Assembly: GCF_010686705.1 (NCBI RefSeq)
Contig: NZ_JAAGWY010000001.1
Location: 1,240,001 to 1,304,000, forward strand
Origin: Leifsonia tongyongensis
GTDB lineage: Bacteria; Actinomycetota; Actinomycetes; Actinomycetales; Microbacteriaceae
Reading direction: 5' to 3'
DNA: 64,000 nucleotides
Part shown: one piece after another, positions 24,013-32,667 of the stretch
Layout of the letters: each line of letters opens with the position of its first letter
Position numbering within the stretch: the first letter of the stretch is position 1
Made by a program: the position numbers and the translations under genes
The notes under the pieces: generated by a model
Database searches by the model: none
Seen by the model: the letters and a program-made list of their open reading frames with translations, nothing else
What the model was told of the DNA's origin: nothing

Positions 24013-26403
24013 CTAACGGCCGCGCTCCGGGGTCGCCGGTCGGGTCGGTACCGGGGTCGGAGCCGGTGCCGGAGGAGGACCCGTGCTCGTGTAGACGGTG
24101 ACGCTCTCTCCCCGGTACACGGACGAGCCGGCCGCGGGCAACGTTGCGTGGACCGTCCCGCTGGGCTCGCCGCCATCCTGAACCCCGCCATCCTCATAGT
24201 TCAAGCCGATCGCCTCAAGCGCGTGCTGGGCTTCTGCGATGGTCGTGCCGGTGAGGTCGGGAACCGCGATCGCCTTCCCGAGCCTGAGCGATGCCGGTGG
24301 CGCCGCGAAGGCGTCACCGCCGTATTTGGCCACCGCGGCGCCCATCACAGCTCGCATGACCGACGTGCGGGCCCGTGCGGGTGTGGTGCCGTGGGTGGGA
24401 TAGATCCTGCGCATGTCGGCATGGCCGTCGATGTTGCCGACCCAATAAGCGCCGGCGACTTTCGTCGTCGCCGCGACGAGCCACAGCTGTTCGTTGCCGT
24501 CGGTGGTGCCCGTCTTGGCGAGCATGTCCGTGCCCGTGGGATTCATCCCGGCGGCCGTGCCGTACGAGATGACCCGTTGGAGCGCATACGCCATCGCTGC
24601 AGCGATCTCGGGCGCGACCGACTGGGTGCATTCGGATGTGGGGGCGGGGAGTTTCTTGCCTGTCGCGTCGACGATGGCGTCGATCGCGATCGGCGTGCAG
24701 GTCTTGCCACCGTTGGCGATGCCGGCGAACGCCGTCGCCATCGTGAGCGGCGAGACGTTGTTCGTGCCCAGCACGCTGGCGGGGTTGGTGTCGAGGTCGC
24801 CGCCGATCGCAGGGTGGACGCCGAACGCTTCAGCCGTCTTGCGGATGTCGCAGAGGTCGAGCTCCCGCGCCATGGCGACGAACGCCGTGTTGATCGATTC
24901 GGCGGTTGCATTGAGCACGCTCTGGTGTCCCTCCTCCCCAGGGGCGTCGTTCACCGGCTTCCAGGGCCCGCCCCACCCTCCGCCGCACGAGTCGGTGAAC
25001 GTGGACTGTTGATACGTGCGGATGTCAGCGTTGACGGTCTCACCGAGGGAGTGTCCGTTCTTGAGCCACTCGGCCAGGGTGAACACCTTGTAGGTCGACC
25101 CGACCTGGAAGCCGCCCGACCCCCCGTAGGCCTGGTCGGTGGAGTAGTTGACCGACGTGTATTGCGCACCGGTGCTGAGCACATCCGGGTCCTGACTGTA
25201 CTGCTTGTTCTGCGCCATGTAGAGCACGCGGCCGTTGCCAGGCTGGACCCCCACGAGCGCGCCACCGAGGTTCGCGTGTTCGTAGGTCGGCGGCACGTAG
25301 CTCGCGATCGTCTCTTCGGCCGTGTGCTGCAGTTCCAGATCGAGTGTGGTGTGGATCTTGTAGCCGCCCCGCTTCAAGTTCGATGCGCGCGTATCCGGGT
25401 CCGCTCCGAAGGTCGGATCGTTCAGGATGGTCTTCTGCACGAAATCGCAGAAATAGGCGGCGCCCCCTGCGGTCTGGCAGCCGCGTACCGACGGCGTGAT
25501 GTGTGGTTCGACCGGGGTATCCACGGCGGCCTTGTGCTGGGCCTCCGTGATCTTCTTGTGCTCGAGCATCTTGCCGAGGATGTAGTCCCGGCGCTGTTTG
25601 TTGGCCGCGTAGCCGTTCGCGGCGCCGTTGGTCGTGCTGCCCGGATCGTCGATCTTGAGACCCGTCGGCTCGTTGACGATGGCGATCAGGCTCGCGGCCT
25701 GGGCGACCGTGAGGTCCTTGGCCGTCGTGCCGAAGTAGTAGCGCGCGGCGGCCTCGATGCCGTACACCGATCCGCCGAACCCTGCGATATTGAGGTAACC
25801 GGTGAGGATGGTCGCCTTCGAGTACTTCTTCTCGAGGCCGATCGCGTACCGGATCTCCCTCAGCTTGCGTTCGGGCGTGACGCCGGTGGATTCGTCGACG
25901 CACTCCTGATACGCGGCCCGCTGCTCCGTGGTCTTGAGCGGCAATGCTTCGCATTTCTGCAGCAGCACGTTCTTCACGTACTGCTGGGTGATGGATGATC
26001 CGCCCTGCACACCACGATGCGTGACGGTACTGAGCGCGCCGCGAAGCGTGCCGGGGACATCGATGCCGCCGTGCTCGTAGAAGCGCGGGTCCTCGCCCGC
26101 GATGGCCGCATCCTTCGCCGCGACCGAGATCTGGTCGAAGGTCGCCGGCAGGCGGTTCTGCGAATAGAAGGTGGCGAGGGTCACCTCCGCGTCGCCGTTC
26201 TTCGCATAGATGGTGGTGGGCTGGGCGAGCTCGTCGATCGTCAGGTACTCGGGGAGGCCCTCGAAGATGCCGAGCGTATGGCTCGCGGCCCCGCCGACGA
26301 CGCCGATGGCCGGGGTCACAGCGATGGTGGCCAGAATTGCCGCTACCGCGCTCATCCCGATGAAGGCGGCGAAGGCGCCGAGGGCTCGAAATGCTCGTCT
26401 CAT
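24013..26403 (-). CDS. Class A penicillin-binding protein with PASTA domain
   Basis: Bifunctional peptidoglycan synthase of 796 aa. An N-terminal membrane helix (residues 5-35) is followed by a GT51 transglycosylase with catalytic Glu 104 in GEDPRFYEHGG and GGSSITQQYVKN. The transpeptidase has GSTYK (Ser 436), the SIN triad and LAKTGTTDG (Lys 630). One PASTA domain near 715-775 (VPDLTGTTIAEAQHALEAIGL) and a Pro-rich tail end the protein. Eight Cys residues lie in the extracellular part, which is unusual. ATG 26403 chosen; the frame continues to 26535 without a better signal. A single gene. Confidence 0.94.
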   Translation of the reverse strand: MRRAFRALGAFAAFIGMSAVAAILATIAVTPAIGVVGGAASHTLGIFEGLPEYLTIDELAQPTTIYAKNGDAEVTLATFYSQNRLPATFDQISVAAKDAAIAGEDPRFYEHGGIDVPGTLRGALSTVTHRGVQGGSSITQQYVKNVLLQKCEALPLKTTEQRAAYQECVDESTGVTPERKLREIRYAIGLEKKYSKATILTGYLNIAGFGGSVYGIEAAARYYFGTTAKDLTVAQAASLIAIVNEPTGLKIDDPGSTTNGAANGYAANKQRRDYILGKMLEHKKITEAQHKAAVDTPVEPHITPSVRGCQTAGGAAYFCDFVQKTILNDPTFGADPDTRASNLKRGGYKIHTTLDLELQHTAEETIASYVPPTYEHANLGGALVGVQPGNGRVLYMAQNKQYSQDPDVLSTGAQYTSVNYSTDQAYGGSGGFQVGSTYKVFTLAEWLKNGHSLGETVNADIRTYQQSTFTDSCGGGWGGPWKPVNDAPGEEGHQSVLNATAESINTAFVAMARELDLCDIRKTAEAFGVHPAIGGDLDTNPASVLGTNNVSPLTMATAFAGIANGGKTCTPIAIDAIVDATGKKLPAPTSECTQSVAPEIAAAMAYALQRVISYGTAAGMNPTGTDMLAKTGTTDGNEQLWLVAATTKVAGAYWVGNIDGHADMRRIYPTHGTTPARARTSVMRAVMGAAVAKYGGDAFAAPPASLRLGKAIAVPDLTGTTIAEAQHALEAIGLNYEDGGVQDGGEPSGTVHATLPAAGSSVYRGESVTVYTSTGPPPAPAPTPVPTRPATPERGR

Positions 26404-26537
26404 TAGTCCATGCTCCGCACTGAGAATCCGCGAACTCGTCCGTTTGCCGTGATTTGAGTACTCCGGGCACAAGAGTTCAGTAGTGGATGCCCTTGCCTTA
26501 AGTAGTCGGCCCGTCCGTGCCGCGTAGAGTCGCACCT

Positions 26538-27131
26538 GTGCAGCCGCTGCCCTTCGATGTGCTCCCGGCGAAGATCGTGTTCAACGCGCTGATCTTCCTC
26601 TTCGCGGCGTCAGAGGTGGGCATCCGCGTGGTTTCCTTCCGCAACCGCGATGCCGGCGCCCGCGAGGTCGCCAGCCTGATCGTCGTCGCCTTCGGATTCG
26701 TGATCGGCATCGTCGGCGCCATGCTCATCGCGGGCAAGGTGACGGCGGCAGCGATACCGTTCGGCCGGGAGGCGTTCTTCGTCGCCGGATGCGCGGCGAT
26801 GGTCTTCGGCATCGCCTTCCGGGCCTGGGCGGTGATCACGCTCGGACGCTATTTCACCGTCGTGGTGCGGGTGCTCGAGCATCAGCCTGTCGTCGATCGC
26901 GGGCCGTACCGCGTACTCCGGCATCCGTCGTACACCGGCCTGTTGTGCACCTGCCTCGGCATCGGGTTGGCTCTCGGCAACTGGCTGGCCCTGCTGTTCG
27001 CGGTCGTTCCGACGACGATCGCGATCGTCTACCGCATCCGCGTCGAAGAGCGTGCGCTGCTCGCCGGCATCGGTGAGCCGTACCGGCAGTTCAGCGCGAC
27101 GAGATACCGCCTCATCCCGTACATCTGGTAG
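26538..27131 (+). CDS. ICMT/PEMT-like membrane methyltransferase
   Basis: A 197-residue membrane protein of the isoprenylcysteine carboxyl-methyltransferase family. About five helices, with the SAM-binding C-terminal signature GPYRVLRHPSYTGLLCTCLGIGLALGNW and RVEERALLAGIGEPYRQF. Bacterial members methylate unknown lipid or small-molecule acceptors. GTG 26538 lies 7 nt after a TAGAGT box (26525-26530), suggesting a leaderless transcript; GTG 26517 is the longer alternative. It is divergent from the penicillin-binding-protein gene. Confidence 0.86.
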   Translation: MQPLPFDVLPAKIVFNALIFLFAASEVGIRVVSFRNRDAGAREVASLIVVAFGFVIGIVGAMLIAGKVTAAAIPFGREAFFVAGCAAMVFGIAFRAWAVITLGRYFTVVVRVLEHQPVVDRGPYRVLRHPSYTGLLCTCLGIGLALGNWLALLFAVVPTTIAIVYRIRVEERALLAGIGEPYRQFSATRYRLIPYIW

Positions 27132-27168
27132 CCGTGCGCAGGCGCGTCTTTCGGAGGAGACTATCGCC

Positions 27169-27618
27169 GTGAAGGCTGCACGCGCCTGGGTGCTGTCGGC
27201 CGCTGCGATCCTCGTCGTGGCGGGCGCGACCGGGGTGGGCGCCGCGGTTGTGGGGCGCGCGCCCGATGACTCGTCGATTGCTCAGAAGACCTGCTTCTCT
27301 GCGGCTTCTTTCGAGAGGTCGTTTCCGGTGCGGTTCAGTGACATCGTCGTGGTCGACGGATCGCGCACGATCGAAGCGTGGGATGCGGTCCAGGGCTGGG
27401 AGAGCCACGCGACGATCGCCCAGCAGATCGCGTTGTCGCACGACGTGAGCGCGTTCGCCGACCTGAGGTCTGCGGTCCTGGCACGGGGCACCCGCGTCGT
27501 CGCGGCGCTCATGGGCGAACTGTACGGGCCGAAGAAGGCGTACGTACTCTGCATGGTCGCCGTCGTCGACCACAAGGTGACCCGCGGGCCGCTCATCGAG
27601 TACACGACGCCGCAGTGA
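27169..27618 (+). CDS. Secreted or membrane-anchored protein of unknown function, 149 aa
   Basis: N-terminal hydrophobic segment (AWVLSAAAILVVAGATGVGAAVV, residues 6-28) acting as a signal peptide or anchor, then a mainly soluble outer domain with two Cys (KTCFS and VLCMV). GTG 27169 follows GGAGGAG. I do not recognise the family. It follows the ICMT-like gene by 37 nt on the same strand and may be co-transcribed. It is the last gene before the polysaccharide locus. Confidence 0.65.
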   Translation: MKAARAWVLSAAAILVVAGATGVGAAVVGRAPDDSSIAQKTCFSAASFERSFPVRFSDIVVVDGSRTIEAWDAVQGWESHATIAQQIALSHDVSAFADLRSAVLARGTRVVAALMGELYGPKKAYVLCMVAVVDHKVTRGPLIEYTTPQ

Positions 27619-27942
27619 GCTGCATCCCAGGCCGCCCCCAATAGGAGGGACCATTTGCGGTATGAGGCGAATTTCGCCCGATGACGCGCCGGCCTCGCAG
27701 AACACTCTCCGAACGATATGCGAAAATACGAAGGTATGGTCTGCGTCTGCAGCCATCGACCCGCGGTATAACACCTCACAGGGAACGGCGCGACTACGTG
27801 CGAGCCTTGCCGAAGAGCTAGCTCTTGCATGGTTTCTGGAGCGTCTCAAGGGTCGTATCATTCATCGTTCGACGGCAAATGCCATGGCAGCGGGACTGGA
27901 GTTCGGAAGTGAATCGGGATCCCCTTCGTCCTGCAGGCGTAC
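27619..27942. other. 324-nt gap before the flippase gene
   Basis: No convincing gene. An open frame at 27662-27946 (94 codons) overlaps the flippase start by 4 bp, but it lacks the strong GC-ending codon preference of neighbouring genes and resembles no protein family, so I leave it out. A TATAAC box (27767-27772) is a possible -10 element for the flippase operon. Base composition becomes visibly more AT-rich here, marking the edge of the polysaccharide locus. Confidence 0.5.
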
Positions 27943-29280
27943 ATGAAAAATAGAGGACAACGACTTCTCGGTGGGATCGCTTCGTCGGCGGTCTCACGCG
28001 GTACCGCCGCCATCGCCCCGATCATCACCGTGCCGGTGGCCCTCACCGCGCTGGGAGTCGAGGGCTATGGCGCATGGTCGGCTGCCCTCGCATTGACCGC
28101 GTTCACGGCATTTGCCGACCTGGGAATCGGTGCCGGCCTGATGACCCGCCTGTCAGCATCTATCGCAAGCGGAGACGTTGTCCGATCCCGCCGGTTGGTG
28201 TCGTCTGCGTACACCGCCCTTGGTCTCGTCGTCACGTTGGCGCTGATTCTCCTATGGGCATCGAGTGCGTTCGTTCCGTGGGCGAGGGTCGTGGGCGGTG
28301 TTGGCTCGGAGGCAAACGGTGAAGTTGGGGCTATCGCCCTCGTGACACTCACTGGCTTCATCCTTAACGTCATTGCAGGGCTGATCGTTCGAGTCCAGTA
28401 CGCGGCCCAAGAAGTCGCTCGTTCGAATCTCTGGCAGGCGAGCGGAAGCGTCGCCGGGATCATCGCTGTTTTGGTCGCGGCTTCGCTGGGAGCAACGGGC
28501 GCCGTGTTTGTTGCGGTAGCCGCGTTCGTGCCCATTCTGGTTGCCGGGATGAACGCGGTCCTGTTCTTCTCTGGAAAAGTGGGGAAGCAGTTCCGGCCGT
28601 CCGTTCGCGACTTCCATCTATCGACTACCAGGGACCTCGCGTCTATCGGTGGGCGGTTCCTCACGATCAGCATCACAATGTCGGTCGCGCTGGGTGTGGA
28701 CAGTTGGATCGTCGCTCAGACCTCGTCGCTGAGCCAGGTCCCTGAATATGCCATTCCGGCCCGGGTTTTTGCGATGGTGGGAACCCTTGTCTCGGTTCTC
28801 ACCATTCCGCTCTGGCCAACCAGTGCCGAGGCGCTCAGCGCTGGTGACACCGCATGGGTCCGTCGGACGGCACGACGTATGACAATGATCACGCCAGCTA
28901 TCGTTGGCGCCGCGTCAGTGATCGCGGTGGTCGCGGCACCATTCGCGTTCAACGTCTGGCTGGGCGGTAAGGTCCCGATCGACTTCTTTTTGCTTGCCGG
29001 GCTCGCCCTCTGGAACGTCGTGCAGGCGTGTGTTGCGCCAGCCTTCATGGTGCAGAATGCTGCCGGAGTGCTCCGTCCCCAGATGATTGGCTATGCAGTC
29101 TTGCTGGCGATATTCCCCGTGAAATGGATAGTCGCATCAACCCTTGGCTTTGCGTGGCTACCGCTGGTCACATCCATCGCGTATGTCCTGATCATCTGGC
29201 CGGCCGCCTGGGTCGGCTATCGGCGAGCGTTGAACAGACCATCTGAAGTAGCGGCCCCGGTCGAAGCGGCGGCCCTGTGA
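27943..29280 (+). CDS. Wzx-type polysaccharide flippase
   Basis: A 445-residue MATE/MVF-fold transporter with about twelve membrane helices, belonging to the oligosaccharide flippase family. It would move the lipid-linked repeat unit across the membrane. The opening GGIASSAVSRGTAAIAPIITVPVALTALGVEGYGAWS is typical. Weak ribosome-binding site. The stop overlaps the GTG of the next glycosyltransferase gene (GTGA), so the two are coupled. Base composition is less GC-rich than region 1, fitting a horizontally acquired locus. Confidence 0.86.
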   Translation: MKNRGQRLLGGIASSAVSRGTAAIAPIITVPVALTALGVEGYGAWSAALALTAFTAFADLGIGAGLMTRLSASIASGDVVRSRRLVSSAYTALGLVVTLALILLWASSAFVPWARVVGGVGSEANGEVGAIALVTLTGFILNVIAGLIVRVQYAAQEVARSNLWQASGSVAGIIAVLVAASLGATGAVFVAVAAFVPILVAGMNAVLFFSGKVGKQFRPSVRDFHLSTTRDLASIGGRFLTISITMSVALGVDSWIVAQTSSLSQVPEYAIPARVFAMVGTLVSVLTIPLWPTSAEALSAGDTAWVRRTARRMTMITPAIVGAASVIAVVAAPFAFNVWLGGKVPIDFFLLAGLALWNVVQACVAPAFMVQNAAGVLRPQMIGYAVLLAIFPVKWIVASTLGFAWLPLVTSIAYVLIIWPAAWVGYRRALNRPSEVAAPVEAAAL

Positions 29281-30416
29281 AGCCGCTCGAAATCGCTTAC
29301 GTAAGCTCATACTCATATGCAAGCGGAGCAGCTAACAACACCCGCACGAACGGGGTAATTCGGTCGCTGGAGTTGGCCGGGCACCGCGTCCGACAGATGG
29401 GTGGCGACAGCGACGGCCTGCGGCCAACGGGTTGGATGCGAAAGACGATTGCGAAAATCCCCGCGCTCCGGACGTTGGGGATGGGCTCCGATGTGAGCTC
29501 GTGGCTGAGCGGGCTGAACCCCACGCCAGACGTGGTGTTCGTTTACGGTGCCGACCCACGCTTCCTGCGGCCAGCGCGAAGGTGGGCTCGGAGTCGTAAG
29601 ATTCCCATCGTTGTCGAGGTGGTCGACTGGTATGAAATCCGCGACGGCGTGAACCTGGGCCAGAAGTTCTTCATTGGGCTGACGAATCTCTGGTCGATGC
29701 CACGGGAAGCCGCGCGGTGCGATGCTGCGGTCGTTGCAAGTACCGCGCTCGAGGACTACTTCCGCGATCGCGGGCTGGTTTGTCTTCGCATCCCCGCGAT
29801 CATGGACACGATCAGTCCGACGCATCTCGGATCACAGCCGCGCGCGGGCGCCCTGAGCCTCATCTACGCGGGCACACCGGGACGACGGGACCGGAAGACG
29901 CTCGAGAACATCGATCGCCTGACCGACAGTTCGGCGATGGCCGGCCTGAATATTGAAATTGATGTCATCGGCGTCGAATCCCCTGAGGAGCCCGCGCGAC
30001 GCAACGATTCGACCGTGAAGGTTCGGTACCACGGGAGAGTGCCCCGCGAAACGGTCCTCGCGCTCACGTCCGGCGCAGATTTCACAGTTCTGCAGCGTGA
30101 TCCTGCCCGGCGCTTCGCAAGGACCGGGTTTCCATCGAAGATCGCCGAGAGCCTCCTGCTCGGAACGCCTGTTCTGTCCAACTTGTCGAGCGACCTGCGC
30201 GAGTTTCTCCGCGACGAGGAGAACGCCATAGTTCTGGCCTCGGATTCATATGACTCGCTGGTCGACGGAGTAGTGCGAGCAGCCCAGTGGATGGATTCGG
30301 TCGAGCCGGACCGACAGAAGATCGCCGCTGATTCACGCGGCGTATTCTCGCCGGACGCATACGTCGAAGCGTTATCAGAATTGCTAGGTTTCGTTGTCGA
30401 GGGCGGGAAGAAATGA
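29277..30416 (+). CDS. GT4-like glycosyltransferase
   Basis: A 379-residue GT-B-fold enzyme. The N-terminal Rossmann domain starts LEIAYVSSYSYASGAANNTRTNGVIRSL. The C-terminal donor domain has LIYAGTPGRRDRKTLE, VRYHGRVPRETVLAL, and the region FPSKIAESLLLGTPVLSNLSSDL that holds the donor phosphate/ribose contacts (E-x7-E-like). Cytoplasmic. Donor and acceptor unknown. Coupled to the flippase by a 4-bp overlap, so it probably adds one sugar of the repeat unit. Confidence 0.82.
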   Translation: MKPLEIAYVSSYSYASGAANNTRTNGVIRSLELAGHRVRQMGGDSDGLRPTGWMRKTIAKIPALRTLGMGSDVSSWLSGLNPTPDVVFVYGADPRFLRPARRWARSRKIPIVVEVVDWYEIRDGVNLGQKFFIGLTNLWSMPREAARCDAAVVASTALEDYFRDRGLVCLRIPAIMDTISPTHLGSQPRAGALSLIYAGTPGRRDRKTLENIDRLTDSSAMAGLNIEIDVIGVESPEEPARRNDSTVKVRYHGRVPRETVLALTSGADFTVLQRDPARRFARTGFPSKIAESLLLGTPVLSNLSSDLREFLRDEENAIVLASDSYDSLVDGVVRAAQWMDSVEPDRQKIAADSRGVFSPDAYVEALSELLGFVVEGGKK

Positions 30417-30441
30417 CATCGGGCCGGAGTCCCTTGTCTAA

Positions 30442-31713
30442 TTAGTAGTTCGAAACGGCGGGGATCTCCGATGCCGGTGTAATGGCGAAACGGGCCACAC
30501 CGGCGTGTGGTTTAGACACTTTCGCACGTGGGCTCACGAATGCGTCCAGCGTTGGGACGACAATGCCTCCCGACGAGTCGGATGCCGCGAGCACGCTGAT
30601 TCGGGAGAAGATCGCAAGAATCATCCAGGCGGTCGGTGTCGCCTCCCATGCGCCAGAGAAATAGGCGGGAGCGGACACTGCCAAGAGTGAGCCGATCACC
30701 AGAAACCGGACACGCTTCTCGACACTGCGCGTACCGGTGACAAGAATTGACCAGAGCAGGGCGACGAACAGGCCGACGCCAATTATCCCCAGCGCGGAGC
30801 CGATCTCAAGGAACACGCTGTGAGCGTCGACGCCCCACGGATTCGACGCACGCATGGCCCACATGCCATTGCCAACCCAGGGGCTCGAGTTCCAGAGTTC
30901 GCGTGCGATTGGCCAGAGACTGAGCCTGCCGGACAACCCTCCTCCGCCCCGCGAGCCGAAGTCCAGCAAACCCATCACAGGATCGAGCAGTCCTGTTGTA
31001 ATCCCTATCGCTATAGCGGTGAGCGTCACAGTCAGCAGCCTGATGGGTGGGGTCCTAAAGGTTCTGCAAAGCAGCAACCACGCCAGCAAACAGACGACGC
31101 CCAACTCTGCACCGCGCGTGCCTGTCAATTCGATGCCAACGATGATTGCAGCCCCGACCCCGACAAGTCCGAGCTTCGCGGTAAACGAATTCTCCTTTGT
31201 TTCCCAAAGGAGCACGATCATGGCGAATCCGGCAGCGAGTGAGTACCCAACATAGTTCGCATTGAGTTGATCAGCCGAGTATCGGCCAACACCGGCCGAA
31301 GAGATAGCGCTCCAGTTCGACACCACCGTCACAATTACAGTGATCAAAAGGCCAACCAGGTACGACCAGGCCAGGAACCGCAGCTGACGGGTTGACTTGA
31401 TGAGGTCCTGTACGCCTAGGAACATGACCAGTAACGATATCCAGATCAATACGTCTTGATGGGCAAGCGGGTTGATCGCCCATTTCGAGGACAAAGCGAT
31501 CCATCCACCGAATGCGATCGTCAACCAGATCGTGGACGACACGCGGAACCGGGCCGGATTTCCGGTGAGCCAAAGCGCGACCGCCAAATACGGCCCATAC
31601 TTCACCAGCGCGCCTGGGTCCATGGTCGAGAAAATGACCATCAGCGCAGCCAGCCAGGTTCTCAGACCTAGTAGCTTGCTCCGGGTGTGCATGCTCACGA
31701 GAATATCAGCCAC
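30442..31713 (-). CDS. O-antigen polymerase/ligase-like membrane protein (Wzy-type)
   Basis: A 423-residue protein with about ten to eleven membrane helices and a large outer loop. The O-antigen ligase/polymerase family pattern is present: GGGGLSGRLSLWPIARELWNSSPWVGNGMW with AHSVFLEIGSALGIIG. This would polymerise flipped repeat units at the outer membrane face. The listed GTG start lacks a ribosome-binding site; ATG 31692 is an alternative. It follows the glycosyltransferase gene by 5 nt on the minus strand. Confidence 0.84.
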   Translation of the reverse strand: MADILVSMHTRSKLLGLRTWLAALMVIFSTMDPGALVKYGPYLAVALWLTGNPARFRVSSTIWLTIAFGGWIALSSKWAINPLAHQDVLIWISLLVMFLGVQDLIKSTRQLRFLAWSYLVGLLITVIVTVVSNWSAISSAGVGRYSADQLNANYVGYSLAAGFAMIVLLWETKENSFTAKLGLVGVGAAIIVGIELTGTRGAELGVVCLLAWLLLCRTFRTPPIRLLTVTLTAIAIGITTGLLDPVMGLLDFGSRGGGGLSGRLSLWPIARELWNSSPWVGNGMWAMRASNPWGVDAHSVFLEIGSALGIIGVGLFVALLWSILVTGTRSVEKRVRFLVIGSLLAVSAPAYFSGAWEATPTAWMILAIFSRISVLAASDSSGGIVVPTLDAFVSPRAKVSKPHAGVARFAITPASEIPAVSNY

Positions 31714-31718
31714 GATGT

Positions 31719-32645
31719 CTAAGGTTCGGCGGTCGTCGGGGCTTCGGCTTCGGGGTTCCAGAGCCGGAGGAGGTCGTCGGATTCGTAGAGTTTCGCCAAT
31801 TGCGCATTGGTCCCGGAAGTGCCTAGGTTCTCGTTAGACAACTTCTGTGCTTGAGTCCCAGGGATAGCTCGGATGGGGACCGCGCCTTCCGTCGATTGTC
31901 CGATGAGAAGTCCAACGCGGTGTGCCCGATTGTTGAGCCACGCGTCATCGGAGGTCGGGGCAACGCTCAAGAACCGGTCTCCGTCAGTTGCCAGAACGTG
32001 ATTGAAGCTGACCGGAAATACCGTGCCGGAACCTCCCATGAAGTAGTTCTCGCGTCTGAGGATGGTGTCGTGAGCAGTGGGCCAGTCCTCGTAAGGAATC
32101 AGTTTTGAGTCAGCCACTGCTGGTCGCTTCACCCATGCCGAAATGACGGCGCTGCGCCCGGAGGCCGTGAATCCCTCCCAAAGGTCCCGGTACCACGTAT
32201 GCGGATAGAGGAGGTCGTCGTCGGCGATGATGAGCGGACGAGCTGAGAGCTCAGAGTCGTGAACGAAGTGGAAGTACTTCTTGTGCGAGCGTAGGGATGC
32301 GTTCGCCGACCGCAGTTCAAGCCCACGGCCGACCAAACGTTTTAGTGTGGGCAACTGCCCGGCGGCCTCGTACTGCTCCGTATCGACCCAGAGGATGATT
32401 CTGCTTGGGCGCATGTGTCCTGCAGCGATCGACTCGATGGCGATATGTACGGTCCGAAGTCGTCGCCCGTAAGTCGTAATCGAAACTACTCCGTCGGTTC
32501 GGGGAGAGGTGATTCCTCGCCGGCCGAGTCGATTGGTCGTTGCGTACCCTGCTCGCAAGAACCATCCCACCGCGTTCCTCAGCGCGAACGCGGAGAGCTT
32601 CTTCGGAGTGACACGCCATTCGCCTCGATCGTTACGCAGCCGCAC
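31719..32645 (-). CDS. GT-A-type glycosyltransferase of the polysaccharide locus
   Basis: A 308-residue protein. VVSITTYGRRLRTVHIAIESI opens the nucleotide-binding domain, and the metal-binding triad is IADDDLLYPHTWY (about residues 140-152). ILWVDTEQYEAAG is also typical of this poorly described glycosyltransferase group. GTG 32645 has GGAGA upstream. It lies between DUF4012 (22 nt upstream) and the polymerase gene. Donor unknown. Confidence 0.76.
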   Translation of the reverse strand: MRLRNDRGEWRVTPKKLSAFALRNAVGWFLRAGYATTNRLGRRGITSPRTDGVVSITTYGRRLRTVHIAIESIAAGHMRPSRIILWVDTEQYEAAGQLPTLKRLVGRGLELRSANASLRSHKKYFHFVHDSELSARPLIIADDDLLYPHTWYRDLWEGFTASGRSAVISAWVKRPAVADSKLIPYEDWPTAHDTILRRENYFMGGSGTVFPVSFNHVLATDGDRFLSVAPTSDDAWLNNRAHRVGLLIGQSTEGAVPIRAIPGTQAQKLSNENLGTSGTNAQLAKLYESDDLLRLWNPEAEAPTTAEP

Positions 32646-32667
32646 TTGGACTCTCCATGCGCCAACC

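Noticed and set aside
27662-27946. 94-codon open frame before the flippase gene
   Set aside because: Codon third positions are near-random compared with neighbours, and the product resembles nothing; treated as promoter region.
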